Shown: positions 54,040-63,260, numbered from the stretch's first letter. The stretch: DNA of 64,000 bases from Halotia branconii CENA392 (GCF_029953635.1 NZ_CP124543.1:2335455-2399454); one strand, 5' to 3'. The notes: generated by a model from the sequence alone, not told the origin. Numbers and translations: made by a program.

Positions 54040-56511
54040 TTATTTAATGTGAGCAATTGTGACACCACTACCACCATCTGCCTGTTCGGCTGCTTCGTAG
54101 TGGCTGACTCTAGAATGCTGTTGTAAAAAAGCGTGAACGCCTTGGCGCAACTTACCAGTACCGTGTCCGTGAATAATCCAGATTGGCCCTGTAGCTTCTG
54201 AAATTGCTTTATCTAAAATAAATTCGGCATCAGCTACCCGCTTACCACGCAAATCAATAGTATTTTGCGAGGTGCGAATTGCTGGGACTGGTTGGGGTGG
54301 TGGAGTTACTGCGACTGGTGCTGGTTTTGATTTAACAACTTGTTCTGGTTTTTGACCATCTAATGACTCAATATCTGCTAACTTCGCCGTCATTTTCATC
54401 ACGCCAAAACGCACACTTAACTCACCATCTGCATTGGGGGCAGTTAACACTTCTGCTGTTTGTCCAAATTGAGAAATACGGACACGATCGCCTACTTTGG
54501 GCATAAACCCTATTTTAGGTTTGGTTGGGGCTGCTGGCTGATATTTTTGAGCTATTTCATTTAAAGCATTAGTTGCTTGTTGGGCATCTTGGGCTTTCGG
54601 TGTACCTTGCTGCAAACGGCGAATGACTTGGGCAATTTCACCTTTGGCTTGGGCGATCGCTTGCTGTACTGCTACTTCTTGAGAAGCCCGCAGTTCACGT
54701 TCTCTCTCTTGTAAATTTGCGGCTTTTGCGGATACTTCTTTGTATAAATGTTCCGCTTGTTGTAGTAAATCTTGGGCTTCGCTAGCTTTGGTTTCTTGAC
54801 GGCGACGTTGTGCTTCTAACCCAGCAATTACTTGATTAACTTCGTCAGTTGCGCCTCCCACTTGAGTTTTTGCTTGTTCTACCACTTCTGATTTCAGCCC
54901 TAGGCGCTTGGCAATGGTCAAAGCATTAGAACGTCCGGGTATGCCCCATAACAGACGGTAAGTAGGCGATAAAGTACTTTCGTCAAATTCTACAGAAGCA
55001 TTTTCAAACCGCTGATCTTCATATTTCAGGGCTTTTAATTCCCCAAAGTGAGTAGTAGCAATAGTTAACTGAGCATGAGCAGCTAAATATTGCAACAAAG
55101 CGATCGCCAAAGCACTACCCTCAACCGGATCGGTTCCTGCGCCTACTTCGTCAAGTAAGACTAGGGCATTGGGCATCCCTTCGGCTTCGCTCAAGGCAAG
55201 TGGGCATGGGGCACTTGTACTGAGCGTAGTCGAAGTATGGGGCATTGGGGCATTGGCCTCTTTGTGATCTTTGCTGATTGCATTCAAAATTCGACTAATT
55301 CGGCGAATGTGACCGGAGAATGTAGACAAACTTTGCTGTAGAGATTGTTCATCACCAATATCGGCTAATACTTGGTCGAACCAAGGCATTTCTACTGGTT
55401 CGCGGGCAGGAACAAATAAACCTACCTTAGCCATCAATGCTGCCAATCCTAGAGTTTTTAAGGTGACAGTTTTCCCGCCAGTATTAGGCCCAGTAATTGT
55501 CACTACCCGAATATCGGGACTAATTAATAAATCTACAGGAACTACTGGTTGCCCTTGTTCATGGTGTTGCTGCCACACTAACAACGGATGACGCAGTTGC
55601 CGCAAGGTAATGAGTTCATTGACTTCGCGGTTAATAAATCGTGGGGGATTGGCTCCTAACCAGAAACTATATCTGGCTCTCGCAGTGGCCAAATCTAAGG
55701 TAGTAACAATTGCTAATAACCTTTCCAAATCTGGTTTGACTGCTGCTATTTGCTCCGTCAAAGCCCGGCGAATCGCTTCTTCTTCTGTTTGCTCTCTTTT
55801 GATTGTTTGCCGTAGTTGATTGCCTAAAGGAACTACAGAATTAGGCTCTACATAGAGAGTCGCACCACTGGTAGAGGTATCGTGAACAATGCCAGGGATC
55901 GCGTCTTTTTGAGGCGCTTTTACAGGGATAACAAAGCGATCGCCCCGTTGAGTAATTAACTGTTCTTGGACTGCCCCAGATTTTGCCTGTAAAATATTTT
56001 GCAATTTTTGAGTAATTTGACTGCGTACTCTCCGCAAATCTGTACGAATTTCCCCCATTTTTTGACTAGCGCGGTCAGTTACCTGTCCTCGTTCATCAAT
56101 GCAGCGGTGAATTTCTTGCTCTAGTTCGGGATAAGTCCGTAAATCAGCAACTAACTCCTTGAGGATGGGTAAGTCTTCTTGATTATCAATTACCCGACGT
56201 AAATTTCTCGCACCTGCCAAAGTGGTAGCGATCGCTAAGAGTTCATCTCCTGCCAAAATTCCTTGGAGTTCTGACCGTTCTAGGGAATCCCCAATATCTT
56301 GAATGCCCTCAAAGGAAAGTCCTGTAGTAAAATGACTTTCTAATTGATAAATTTCTTTCGTTTGTGCTAGCAACTGCTCACTTGCTATCTGAGATACAGG
56401 TATATTCAGATGCAGCGATGCGATCGCCCCTAATTTAGTTGCCGCAAATGTCGCAAGATGCTGGCAAAGGCGATGCCATTCTAGTAGTTCTAAAGTTTCA
56501 GATTGGATCAA
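54040..56511 (-). CDS. mutS2: endonuclease MutS2 with in-frame repeat insertion
   Basis: An 823-residue MutS-like ATPase: Walker A GPNTGGKT, Walker B LVLLDEVGAGTDP and the ATTHFGELK motif. A long coiled region follows, then a C-terminal Smr nuclease domain (IDLRGKRVADAEFILDKA, IIHGHGTGKLRQGV). It acts against recombination intermediates and collided ribosomes. Between the signature region and Walker B, residues about 418-446 (ANAPMPHTSTTLSTSAPCPL, then ALSEAEGMPN) are encoded by intergenic-type repeat DNA (55174-55252). Family members lack this segment. Confidence 0.93.
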   Translation of the reverse strand: MIQSETLELLEWHRLCQHLATFAATKLGAIASLHLNIPVSQIASEQLLAQTKEIYQLESHFTTGLSFEGIQDIGDSLERSELQGILAGDELLAIATTLAGARNLRRVIDNQEDLPILKELVADLRTYPELEQEIHRCIDERGQVTDRASQKMGEIRTDLRRVRSQITQKLQNILQAKSGAVQEQLITQRGDRFVIPVKAPQKDAIPGIVHDTSTSGATLYVEPNSVVPLGNQLRQTIKREQTEEEAIRRALTEQIAAVKPDLERLLAIVTTLDLATARARYSFWLGANPPRFINREVNELITLRQLRHPLLVWQQHHEQGQPVVPVDLLISPDIRVVTITGPNTGGKTVTLKTLGLAALMAKVGLFVPAREPVEMPWFDQVLADIGDEQSLQQSLSTFSGHIRRISRILNAISKDHKEANAPMPHTSTTLSTSAPCPLALSEAEGMPNALVLLDEVGAGTDPVEGSALAIALLQYLAAHAQLTIATTHFGELKALKYEDQRFENASVEFDESTLSPTYRLLWGIPGRSNALTIAKRLGLKSEVVEQAKTQVGGATDEVNQVIAGLEAQRRRQETKASEAQDLLQQAEHLYKEVSAKAANLQERERELRASQEVAVQQAIAQAKGEIAQVIRRLQQGTPKAQDAQQATNALNEIAQKYQPAAPTKPKIGFMPKVGDRVRISQFGQTAEVLTAPNADGELSVRFGVMKMTAKLADIESLDGQKPEQVVKSKPAPVAVTPPPQPVPAIRTSQNTIDLRGKRVADAEFILDKAISEATGPIWIIHGHGTGKLRQGVHAFLQQHSRVSHYEAAEQADGGSGVTIAHIK
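55174..55252. repeat. dispersed repeat inserted in mutS2
   Basis: The stretch contains CCCTTCGGCTTCGCTCAAGG, GGGCACTTGTACTGAGCGTA and GTCGAAGTATGGGGCA, all typical of the dispersed intergenic repeats in this window. It keeps the mutS2 frame. Confidence 0.75.
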
Positions 56512-56578
56512 GGCTTCAATATCTAATCTGAATTTATGGTAACAATTCTGGCTGCCAGAAAGCTTAAACTTAAAAACT

Positions 56579-56821
56579 CTATTCCGTCGGATCTACTATG
56601 TTACTAGTTGGCTGACCATTATTTGCTGCTTCTAGTTTCTGTCGAATTGCTGCTTGAATTTTTTCGTCAAAATCAGGATCGCCTGGGCTGGCGATAACTG
56701 ATTTTGGACGCTGATTGAACCTATCAAGATACGCTTGAAGAGCAGCCTGATTTTGGCGGTTTGCTAAAAAATACCGTCTCAACTCGGCATCATTCATATT
56801 ATCAAAGTTAACTTGAGTCAT
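56579..56821 (-). CDS. DUF6887-like small protein, second copy
   Basis: The 80-residue protein begins MTQVNFDNMNDAELRRYFLANRQNQAAL, a pattern shared with 2533-2715. The C-terminal part (SPGDPDFDEKIQAAIRQKLE) is longer and helical. Its ATG overlaps the final TGA of the upstream DUF6888-like frame (TGATG), so the two genes were translationally coupled. Function unknown. Confidence 0.65.
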   Translation of the reverse strand: MTQVNFDNMNDAELRRYFLANRQNQAALQAYLDRFNQRPKSVIASPGDPDFDEKIQAAIRQKLEAANNGQPTSNIVDPTE

Positions 56822-56997
56822 CAGAACACCTCTCCGTTCGGTATAATTTCAGACTCAAGGTCTTAACCGTATCCAGCTAGGACGTACAGGTTTCCAGTCC
56901 GATGATCAACACAGACCAGATGAATCGGTTGAAACATGATGAACGTCAACTGATAGCTGACGCGATATAAACTTTCTAATTGAGCAGTAGTAGGCAT
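56821..56997 (-). pseudogene. DUF6888-like gene with in-frame stop
   Basis: From ATG at 56997 the frame reads MPTTAQLESLYRVSYQLTF, continues with FQPIHLV and a D-H-R motif, and reaches VLAGYG, where TAA stops it (56865-56863). The same frame then continues DLESEIIPNGEVF to a TGA at 56823-56821, which overlaps the DUF6887 ATG. The post-stop part matches the expected family end, so a point mutation has truncated the protein to 44 residues. It parallels the start-codon loss in the other copy at 2696-2884. Confidence 0.65.
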
Positions 56998-57023
56998 TCT
57001 AATCACTCAACCTGCTCTCCATT

Positions 57024-57080
57024 TTAACACTCATAAAAGGTTTGCAATTTGGCGATCGCACTTTCAACTAACTCAGTCAT
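57024..57080 (-). pseudogene. possible relic of a short antitoxin gene
   Basis: An 18-codon frame MTELVESAIAKLQTFYEC resembles the first residues of common cyanobacterial antitoxins (MTELLE-x-AIA-x-LQTLP). Nothing downstream continues the family. Low confidence. Confidence 0.3.
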
Positions 57081-57129
57081 AAAAGAGGGCGTACCTACTG
57101 GATTATTAGCTTTTTAGCAACGTACTAAC

Positions 57130-58284
57130 CTACCAATTTGCCTTTTCTATCAAGCTTATGGCTTCATCAATGAGTTGTACCTGATGAGGTGGAACTTTAC
57201 TTTTTTGTTGCTTCAATTTCTCAACTACCTCGAAATCTCCAATTTGTTTAAGCGCACTTATGATTTGATACTTAACTCCTGATTTATTATCTGACAACGA
57301 ATTGATGAAAAAATTAATTAGTGTTGCAACAGCTTTGGGATTTTTTAGTCGACCAAGTGCCTCAGCAGCAGAAATTTGTACAATATGCGCTTCATCAGCC
57401 AGTAAAGTCAAGAGAGGTTGTATCAAAAGCTCATCTTCTGGTGAAGCAATCTCCCTGATTGCACAAGCAGCTAAATTACGTACAACTTGAGCAGGATGGT
57501 TGAGTAGTTTGATGAGTTCAGGTACTTTTTCTCGCGCTCTCAATTCACCTAAACCAAATGCTGCTTTACTAACAATCTGCGGATTATTGTCATTCAAAAA
57601 TTTTGTTAAATAGATGATTGCTCGTTCATCATAAGTCTCATAAAGCCGACTAATGAGTATACTTTTCTGGAAATCCCATTGCTCTTGAGAGCGATCGCGA
57701 TTTTCCAGTTGGTGTAACTCGTCACAGAGTTTATTCCACTCAGCTTCCCTTTGATTCTGCTGCTCTAGAGAAAGATACTTACTTTCAATTTTTTGCAGAA
57801 GAACTGGATTTTTTACGAGTAATCCCTCTTCCATGTAATAAGCTCTACTGAGATATGCATCAACGACAATTTGAAGCATCTGATCAACATTTTCATACCT
57901 TTGTAATATGTCGTTGAGTTCAAGAAATAAACAGTAAATACTTGCTTCATAACTCGGATCGCAATCGACTAGAATATATGATTTGTCAGCATATAGTATG
58001 GGAAAAAAACTCTCATCAAAAAACTCTTTGTCTTGATACTCCTCTCCTAATGCAATCAAATTCTCATATTCAGCAATTGCATCTGATAAAGGCAAAAGAT
58101 CATAGCCTGGAATAAATTGCTCTATTCCATCATGCCATTTATAGAGATTTTCAATAATGCTTGGAATTTTGAATGGAAGTCTACCTGCAAGTCGCCGGAA
58201 TTTTTCATCTGAGATCGGTGGTGCAATGTCCTCTTTTTCAATAACCTCGAAGATGTTGTCTAGTTGCTCTAGTAATTTCTGCAT
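57130..58284 (-). CDS. SMI1/KNR4-like domain plus HEAT repeats
   Basis: The protein has 384 residues from ATG at 58284 (MQKLLEQLDNIFEVIE), preceded by GGGGG; an ATG five codons upstream is also in frame. The N-terminal ~150 residues look like a SMI1/KNR4 domain (FKIPSIIENLYKWHDGIEQFIPGYDLLPLSDAI), a fold common in immunity proteins to polymorphic toxins. The C-terminal ~180 are HEAT repeats (NPQIVSKAAFGLGELRA, QVVRNLAACAIREIAS, HIVQISAAEALGRLKNPKA). It is likely a binding protein, possibly an immunity factor; no toxin is adjacent. Confidence 0.75.
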   Translation of the reverse strand: MQKLLEQLDNIFEVIEKEDIAPPISDEKFRRLAGRLPFKIPSIIENLYKWHDGIEQFIPGYDLLPLSDAIAEYENLIALGEEYQDKEFFDESFFPILYADKSYILVDCDPSYEASIYCLFLELNDILQRYENVDQMLQIVVDAYLSRAYYMEEGLLVKNPVLLQKIESKYLSLEQQNQREAEWNKLCDELHQLENRDRSQEQWDFQKSILISRLYETYDERAIIYLTKFLNDNNPQIVSKAAFGLGELRAREKVPELIKLLNHPAQVVRNLAACAIREIASPEDELLIQPLLTLLADEAHIVQISAAEALGRLKNPKAVATLINFFINSLSDNKSGVKYQIISALKQIGDFEVVEKLKQQKSKVPPHQVQLIDEAISLIEKANW

Positions 58285-58580
58285 AACCCCCGCATACATT
58301 TAATCTAGCTAAACCTGACCAATCAAGAGCGTCATGCATTCCCTAAGTGATCGAAAATCCACGGAAATCTGCAATTCTGACAGATATGCATAAACACAGC
58401 TGGTTAACTATTTATACTGCGATCGCTACCTTGCCTTCTGCCATCGACCTCTACCTTTCTCGCTCAGAATTTTCTAGCTTTCTTAAGACCTACTTCCTGA
58501 CAGTAACTTTTCAAAAAATCGCGCCAACTTCGCCCACAATTTGATACCCTAGCTTAAACAGATTTGAGAAAATTTAAAGC

Positions 58581-59744
58581 GTGGAAATTCAACTTGGGCG
58601 GGGAAAAACAGCTCGCAGAGCTTATGGAATTGATGAAATTGCTCTAGTCCCCGGTAACAGAACACTCGATCCGAGTTTGGCAGATACTAGGTGGCGTATA
58701 GGTAATATTGAGCGAGAAATCCCGATAATTGCCAGTGCAATGGATGGGGTAGTAGATGTGCGGATGGCTGTACGTTTATCGCAGTTAGGAGCATTAGGCG
58801 TACTTAATTTAGAAGGTATCCAAACTCGTTATGCAGATCCAGAACCGATTTTAGATCGAATTACCTCTGTAGGGAAAGATGAATTTGTTTCCTTAATGCA
58901 AGAACTTTATGCCGAACCAATAAAGCCAGAATTAATTGAAAAACGTATTCAGGAAATTAAACAACAAGGCGGCATTGCAGCAGTAAGTTCCACTCCTGCC
59001 GGAGCCAGTAAATACGGTGAGGTGGTGGCAAAAGCTGGGGCAGATTTATTTTTTGTGCAAGCTACAGTCGTTTCTACTGCACATTTGTCACCAGAGTCGA
59101 TAGTGCCATTGGATTTAGCGGAGTTTTGCCGTTCTATGCCCATCCCCGTGATTTTGGGGAATTGTGTCACTTACGAAGTTACTTTGAATTTGTTAAAAGC
59201 TGGGGCGGCTGCGGTATTAGTGGGGATTGGTCCTGGTGCAGCTTGTACTTCTCGTGGGGTTTTAGGTGTGGGTGTGCCACAAGCAACAGCGATCGCTGAT
59301 TGTGCTGCCGCCAGAGATGATTATTATGATGAAACTGGCAATTATATCCCTGTGATTGCTGATGGCGGTTTAATTACTGGCGGAGACATCTGTAAGTGCA
59401 TTGCCTGTGGTGCTGATGGCGTGATGATTGGTTCTCCCTTTGCGAGAGCCGCCCAAGCCCCAGGACGGGGTTATCATTGGGGAATGGCTACTCCTAGCCC
59501 AGTATTGCCCCGTGGCACTCGGATTCGCGTTAGTACCACTGGTAGTCTAGAGCAAATCCTCATCGGTCCTGCCGGGCTAGACGATGGGACTCACAATCTT
59601 TTGGGAGCCTTAAAAACTAGTATGGGTACACTAGGAGCTAAAAATATCAAAGAAATGCAGCAAGTTGAAGTTGTGATTGCTCCTTCTCTATTAACCGAAG
59701 GCAAAGTTTACCAAAAAGCTCAACAATTAGGTATGGGTAAATAA
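58581..59744 (+). CDS. guaB3: GuaB3 family IMP dehydrogenase-related protein
   Basis: A 387-residue TIM-barrel protein starting at GTG ([16 protein letters not shown]). [20 protein letters not shown] contains the catalytic-loop Cys of the IMPDH/GMP reductase superfamily, and [30 protein letters not shown] is the phosphate site. CBS domains are absent. GuaB3 proteins of cyanobacteria are reported to act as GMP reductase rather than IMP dehydrogenase. Order guaB3-yfr1-trxA matches other cyanobacteria. Confidence 0.92.
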   Translation: MEIQLGRGKTARRAYGIDEIALVPGNRTLDPSLADTRWRIGNIEREIPIIASAMDGVVDVRMAVRLSQLGALGVLNLEGIQTRYADPEPILDRITSVGKDEFVSLMQELYAEPIKPELIEKRIQEIKQQGGIAAVSSTPAGASKYGEVVAKAGADLFFVQATVVSTAHLSPESIVPLDLAEFCRSMPIPVILGNCVTYEVTLNLLKAGAAAVLVGIGPGAACTSRGVLGVGVPQATAIADCAAARDDYYDETGNYIPVIADGGLITGGDICKCIACGADGVMIGSPFARAAQAPGRGYHWGMATPSPVLPRGTRIRVSTTGSLEQILIGPAGLDDGTHNLLGALKTSMGTLGAKNIKEMQQVEVVIAPSLLTEGKVYQKAQQLGMGK

Positions 59745-59754
59745 AGGACTAAGG

Positions 59755-59965
59755 GCTAGGGGCTAGGGTCTAGGGAGCAGAAGAAGCAAGGGAGCAGGGA
59801 GCAGGGAGAAAGGGAGAAATATTAAAGATTAGGTACAAATTCAAGGTATTTTCTTAATTCCCCGGTTGCTGAGTTTCGACTATGCGGTAGTTGAGCGTAG
59901 TCGAAACTCAACTGCCGCGTAGCCGAAGTGCTGTACCCTGCCCCATGCCCCATGCCCCATTCCCT
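59755..59965. repeat. composite repeat cluster between guaB3 and yfr1
   Basis: GGGCTAGGG units and GGGAGCAG units (59755-59815) are followed by a palindromic GAGTTTCGACTA/TAGTCGAAACTC segment (about 59871-59909) and CCCATGC repeats (59940-59962). Confidence 0.65.
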
Positions 59966-60045
59966 ACTTCAAATCCTTAAGAAAATTTTTCCAGACTCTT
60001 GACCAATCACTGGAAAAATCACATATCTAGCCTACAATAGAATAT

Positions 60046-60115
60046 AGCGGAGACGCATGTTTCCGTTCACTCCTCACACCACACTCCGCCCGGACTACTG
60101 TTCGGGCGGTTCCTT
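60046..60115 (+). ncRNA. yfr1: Yfr1 small RNA
   Basis: The segment carries ACTCCTCACAC (60069-60079), the ultraconserved single-stranded motif of Yfr1. It sits between a short 5' hairpin (CGGA.../TCCG around 60048-60065) and a 7-bp 3' terminator stem CCGCCCG/CGGGCGG (60086-60092 with 60103-60109). TACAAT at 60033-60038 is the likely -10. Position between guaB3 and trxA is where Yfr1 lies in other cyanobacteria. Yfr1 binds outer-membrane porin mRNAs. Start is approximate. Confidence 0.85.
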
Positions 60116-60237
60116 ATGTTTGTAAATAAAATCTTTAGCTTCTTTGCAAATGTACATCCTTCACTTCTAAGCTGCTGTTTTTGCTATGGTAGAATTTTCA
60201 CGAAACTCAGAAATATAATTGGCAAAGGTTTTTAGGC

Positions 60238-60561
60238 ATGTCATCAGCCGCACAAGTTACGGATTCTACTTTTAAGCAAGAAGTACTCGACAGCGATGTA
60301 CCCGTTTTAGTTGACTTTTGGGCCCCCTGGTGTGGTCCCTGCCGGATGGTAGCCCCTGTTGTAGACGAAATTTCCGTTCAATACGAAGGTCAATTAAAAG
60401 TTGTCAAAGTCAACACGGATGAGAATCCTAATGTTGCCAGTCAGTATGGTATCCGCAGCATTCCTACTTTAATGATTTTTAAAGGTGGGCAAAGAGTTGA
60501 TATGGTCGTCGGTGCCGTGCCTAAAACTACATTAGCTAATACTTTGGAAAAGTATCTTTGA
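60238..60561 (+). CDS. trxA: thioredoxin
   Basis: A 107-residue m-type thioredoxin with [15 protein letters not shown] (WCGPC active site) and the cis-proline loop [12 protein letters not shown]. It is a soluble disulfide reductase of the ferredoxin/NADPH-thioredoxin network, controlling Calvin-cycle and other enzymes. It is monocistronic, downstream of yfr1. The length is normal. Confidence 0.97.
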   Translation: MSSAAQVTDSTFKQEVLDSDVPVLVDFWAPWCGPCRMVAPVVDEISVQYEGQLKVVKVNTDENPNVASQYGIRSIPTLMIFKGGQRVDMVVGAVPKTTLANTLEKYL

Positions 60562-60892
60562 AAATCAATCGGCTCTCAAGTCCTTTGTATTCGTCTTTTT
60601 GCTTTAGTTTTAGGTAAATATTTGTCAACAAGTTTGCGAGGCGCGAAGTTTCGCGTCTCAACAAAACTTTCTCTTGCGGTAAAAACTATTCAAATTACCA
60701 CTAAGTAGCCATTATTAACTACTTAGAATAAAACTCATGAAAACTCTTTTTATTTTTGTGTGACGGACACTTTGATGCCAGTTACTTCAACGCGGGGAAC
60801 CTTTGACAATCAATGACTCGCTAACGCTAATGGCAGTTACTTCTGGGGAGAACTCTCAAGTTTCGGACTGCTTTATGACTCAAATGTCCTCC
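60562..60892. other. intergenic region, no gene seen
   Basis: About 330 bp after trxA. GCGAGGCGCGAAGTTTCGCGTCTC (60637-60660) contains a short dyad that could be the trxA terminator. No other feature is recognised. Confidence 0.4.
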
Positions 60893-60896
60893 TTAA

Positions 60897-61070
60897 CCCT
60901 GTTCTGTCACTCTCGGAAAACAATAATCGAAGCAATATTCTGAAACTTTGATTGAGCCAAGTTTTGAGGCTTTATTTTCTAACAGTAACTAAAATTTATA
61001 GCCAAAACTTAGAAATTCAAGCCTCGAAAGGCTTTCAGCAATTGGGTTCTCCCAAAGTGATAAAAGAGGG
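60897..61070. mobile_element. 174-bp MITE related to the IS701 element
   Basis: It is flanked by TTAA (60893-60896 and 61071-61074). The right end, read inward, is CCCTCTTTTATCACT, the same as the left terminal repeat of the IS at 34349. The left end CCCTGTTCTGTCACTCT is a close variant. The interior is non-coding. It would be mobilised by the IS701-type transposase. Confidence 0.8.
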
Positions 61071-61189
61071 TTAATGCCTTAGGGTTTAATATTTGTTTAC
61101 CAAAAAGACACCAAGTATTTTTAAATCAGCATTAGTGCCTTGGTTAATTTATGAATCATAAATATAGTAATCCGGTTTAATTTGGTGAA

Positions 61190-61449
61190 TCACTCGTAGA
61201 GGTAGGGAACACTTCGACAAGCGGCAGTTGAGTTTCGACTACGCGGTAGTTGAGCGTAGTCGAAACTCAGTGCATTGCAGGGAACAGCCAAGAAGGGATA
61301 AAGCGAAAAGTCAAGCCAGTCTCGTGGGCGGCTTTGCCGACTTGAGAGAACTGGCGCTGTGCGTCTCGATTTTCGGGCGCAGAACTTTTCAAGACAATGT
61401 ACTGAATCTTGTTCAAAAATCAAATAGGAATCCTATATTTTTATTTTGA
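61190..61449. repeat. dispersed repeat cluster
   Basis: A palindromic GAGTTTCGACTACGCGG/TAGTTGAGCGTAGTCGAAAC segment (61227-61267), similar to 59870-59909, is followed by repeat-like GC-rich sequence. Frames in this region on both strands are made from the repeat, and I do not call genes. Confidence 0.6.
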
Positions 61450-61578
61450 TTTTGATTCAAAATAGTTAATAATTGACGATAAAAAACTTACGTCTAAAAA
61501 CTAAATAAATATGCAAAGTAGTTGTAAATTGCACACTAAAATTAGGTAAAATTTAATGCCATTGTGGCGGCAATTCCC

Positions 61579-62649
61579 ATGACCTCATCTGCGTCGTTTG
61601 ACACATTAGAGTCTCTCCAAGCGGATATCGCTGAATTAATTGATCGCTTACCGACCTTAAAAAATCGGCAACTTATTCAGCAGGCACTCGCTACTATAGT
61701 GCGTCTAGCTGATAATGGTATTGATCGTCTCGATTGGAAGATATTGTCGGCTTCTCTAACAGATATGGAACGAGGCTTTCAACTCTTTTATGACTACCGA
61801 CATGTCCGTAAAGTGACTATCTTTGGTTCGGCTCGCTTATCATCAGAGACTCCAGAGTACCAGATGGCGCTTGAATTTGCTCGTGCTGTCTGCCAGTTGG
61901 GATTCATGGTGATGACAGGGGGAGGTGGCGGCATCATGCAGGCGGGTCATGAAGGTGCTGGGCGAGAAAATTCTTTTGGACTCAATATTCAGTTACCGTT
62001 TGAGCAGCAGGCAAACCCAATTATTGAAGGTGATCCTAAGCTAATTCACTTCAAGTATTTCTTTACCCGCAAGCTTTTCCTGCTTAAGGAAAGTGATGCT
62101 GTCGCTTTGTTCCCTGGTGGGTTTGGCACTCAAGATGAAGCTTTTGAGTGCATGACATTAAGTCAAACGGGTAAATTTGGCCCTGTGCCAGTAGTTTTAA
62201 TTGATCATCCTGGTGGTGATTACTGGCAGTCTTGGAGTCAATATATTGATCAACAACTAGTGCAAAAAGGTTTAGTTAGTCCTGAAGACCCTAGCCTTTA
62301 CACGGTGACAGATAATTTAGAAGTAGCTTGTAATGCCATTACTCGTTTTTATCAGGTTTATCACTCTAGCCGCTACGTAAGTGAACAGTTGGTAATTCGC
62401 CTCACTTCCGATTTATCAGACTCGGAATTAGAGCAACTGAATGCTGAATTTAACGACATCTTAGTTAAAGGAAAAATTGAAAAAAGTCTGGCATTGCCTC
62501 AAGAAAATCAAGACGAAACAGTGGAACTACCACGTCTAGTTTTGTATTTTAATCAGCGTGATTTGGGGCGTTTATATCAGATGATTGCCACGATTAATCA
62601 AATGGGTGTGCCTTCGGTTGAGGAGAAGGCACACCCAGAACGGAAGTAG
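61579..62649 (+). CDS. LOG family protein (lysine decarboxylase-like Rossmann fold)
   Basis: The protein has 356 residues from ATG at 61579 (MTSSASFDTLES); GTG at 61564 would add five. The Rossmann core shows IFGSARL, VMTGGGGGIMQAGHEGAG, KLFLLKESDAVALFPGGFGTQDEAFE (PGGxGT-x2-E), typical of LOG proteins, which release cytokinin-type bases from nucleoside monophosphates. The C-terminal ~100 residues (SRYVSEQLVIRL, YFNQRDLGRLYQMI) extend the core and are common in cyanobacterial members. The physiological role is not clear. Confidence 0.88.
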   Translation: MTSSASFDTLESLQADIAELIDRLPTLKNRQLIQQALATIVRLADNGIDRLDWKILSASLTDMERGFQLFYDYRHVRKVTIFGSARLSSETPEYQMALEFARAVCQLGFMVMTGGGGGIMQAGHEGAGRENSFGLNIQLPFEQQANPIIEGDPKLIHFKYFFTRKLFLLKESDAVALFPGGFGTQDEAFECMTLSQTGKFGPVPVVLIDHPGGDYWQSWSQYIDQQLVQKGLVSPEDPSLYTVTDNLEVACNAITRFYQVYHSSRYVSEQLVIRLTSDLSDSELEQLNAEFNDILVKGKIEKSLALPQENQDETVELPRLVLYFNQRDLGRLYQMIATINQMGVPSVEEKAHPERK

Positions 62650-62668
62650 TACCGCTACGCAAAAGTTA

Positions 62669-62706
62669 AAAAGCTGATCTTATTACAAAAGAACTCATCA
62701 GCTTTT
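62669..62706 (+). terminator. LOG gene terminator
   Basis: Perfect 10-bp stem AAAAGCTGAT/ATCAGCTTTT (62669-62678 with 62697-62706), 20 nt after the stop. Confidence 0.65.
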
Positions 62707-62773
62707 AGATCTTAAATTATAAAAAATACAGATTTGAATTAACTTATGACTTACGCACTGGTAACGAAAACTA

Positions 62774-62908
62774 ATACCAATTTCCGAAAAGAATGCGACA
62801 GATACGTAGGTTGGGTTGACGTAAGGAAACCCAACACCTTCATCCATGTTGGGTTGCGCTGCGCTTAACCCAACCTACATGTGTCGCAAAGATTTTTTGA
62901 ATTGGTAT
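62774..62908. repeat. nested palindromic element
   Basis: Outer inverted repeats begin ATACCAATT (62774) and end AATTGGTAT (62908), with TGCGACA/TGTCGCA-type inner parts. Inside lies 62805-62879, the second copy of the 75-bp GTAGGTTGGGTT element. Confidence 0.75.
62805..62879 (+). repeat. 75-bp palindromic MITE-like repeat, copy 2
   Basis: It matches the reverse complement of 22652-22726 with about three mismatches. The two ends are mutual inverted repeats (GTAGGTTGGGTT and AACCCAACCTAC). Confidence 0.8.
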
Positions 62909-62929
62909 AAGCCTTTACGATTACTACTC

Positions 62930-63260
62930 TTCTCCTTACAAAGACGCTACGCGTCTCGTTAGAGAAGCTATGCCGCAGGCTTTACAGCAGTCACTCAGGG
63001 GGAGCCACTGCGTTGGGCGGGTTCCCCGACGAAGTGCCGCCGACTTACTTGTAGCAAGTGGCGTGGAAACCCCCAAGACCGCGCTGCTTTACCGCTAACG
63101 CGTCTACGCTTTGCACCCTGCGGGAACGCTAAGAGCGAACGTAATAACGTAAAATCGTCATGCTTGCGTAAATAATGTTTTAAAATATACAAAATAGTTG
63201 CATTGTGAGCTATAAATCTTGTAAAAGAGCGATCGCATCCTATTTTGAACGTAAAAAACA
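62930..63260. repeat. GC-rich dispersed repeats upstream of dacB
   Basis: GACGCTACGCGTCTC and GCTATGCCGCAGGC segments and an ACCCTGCGGGAACGC segment, all seen in variant form at 37725-37750 and 49350-49370. A minus-strand frame here is repeat-derived and not called. Confidence 0.6.

Noticed and set aside
61190..61449. ORFs on both strands (77 and 73 residues)
   Set aside because: Both are translations of the palindromic CGTAGTCGAAAC repeat cluster.
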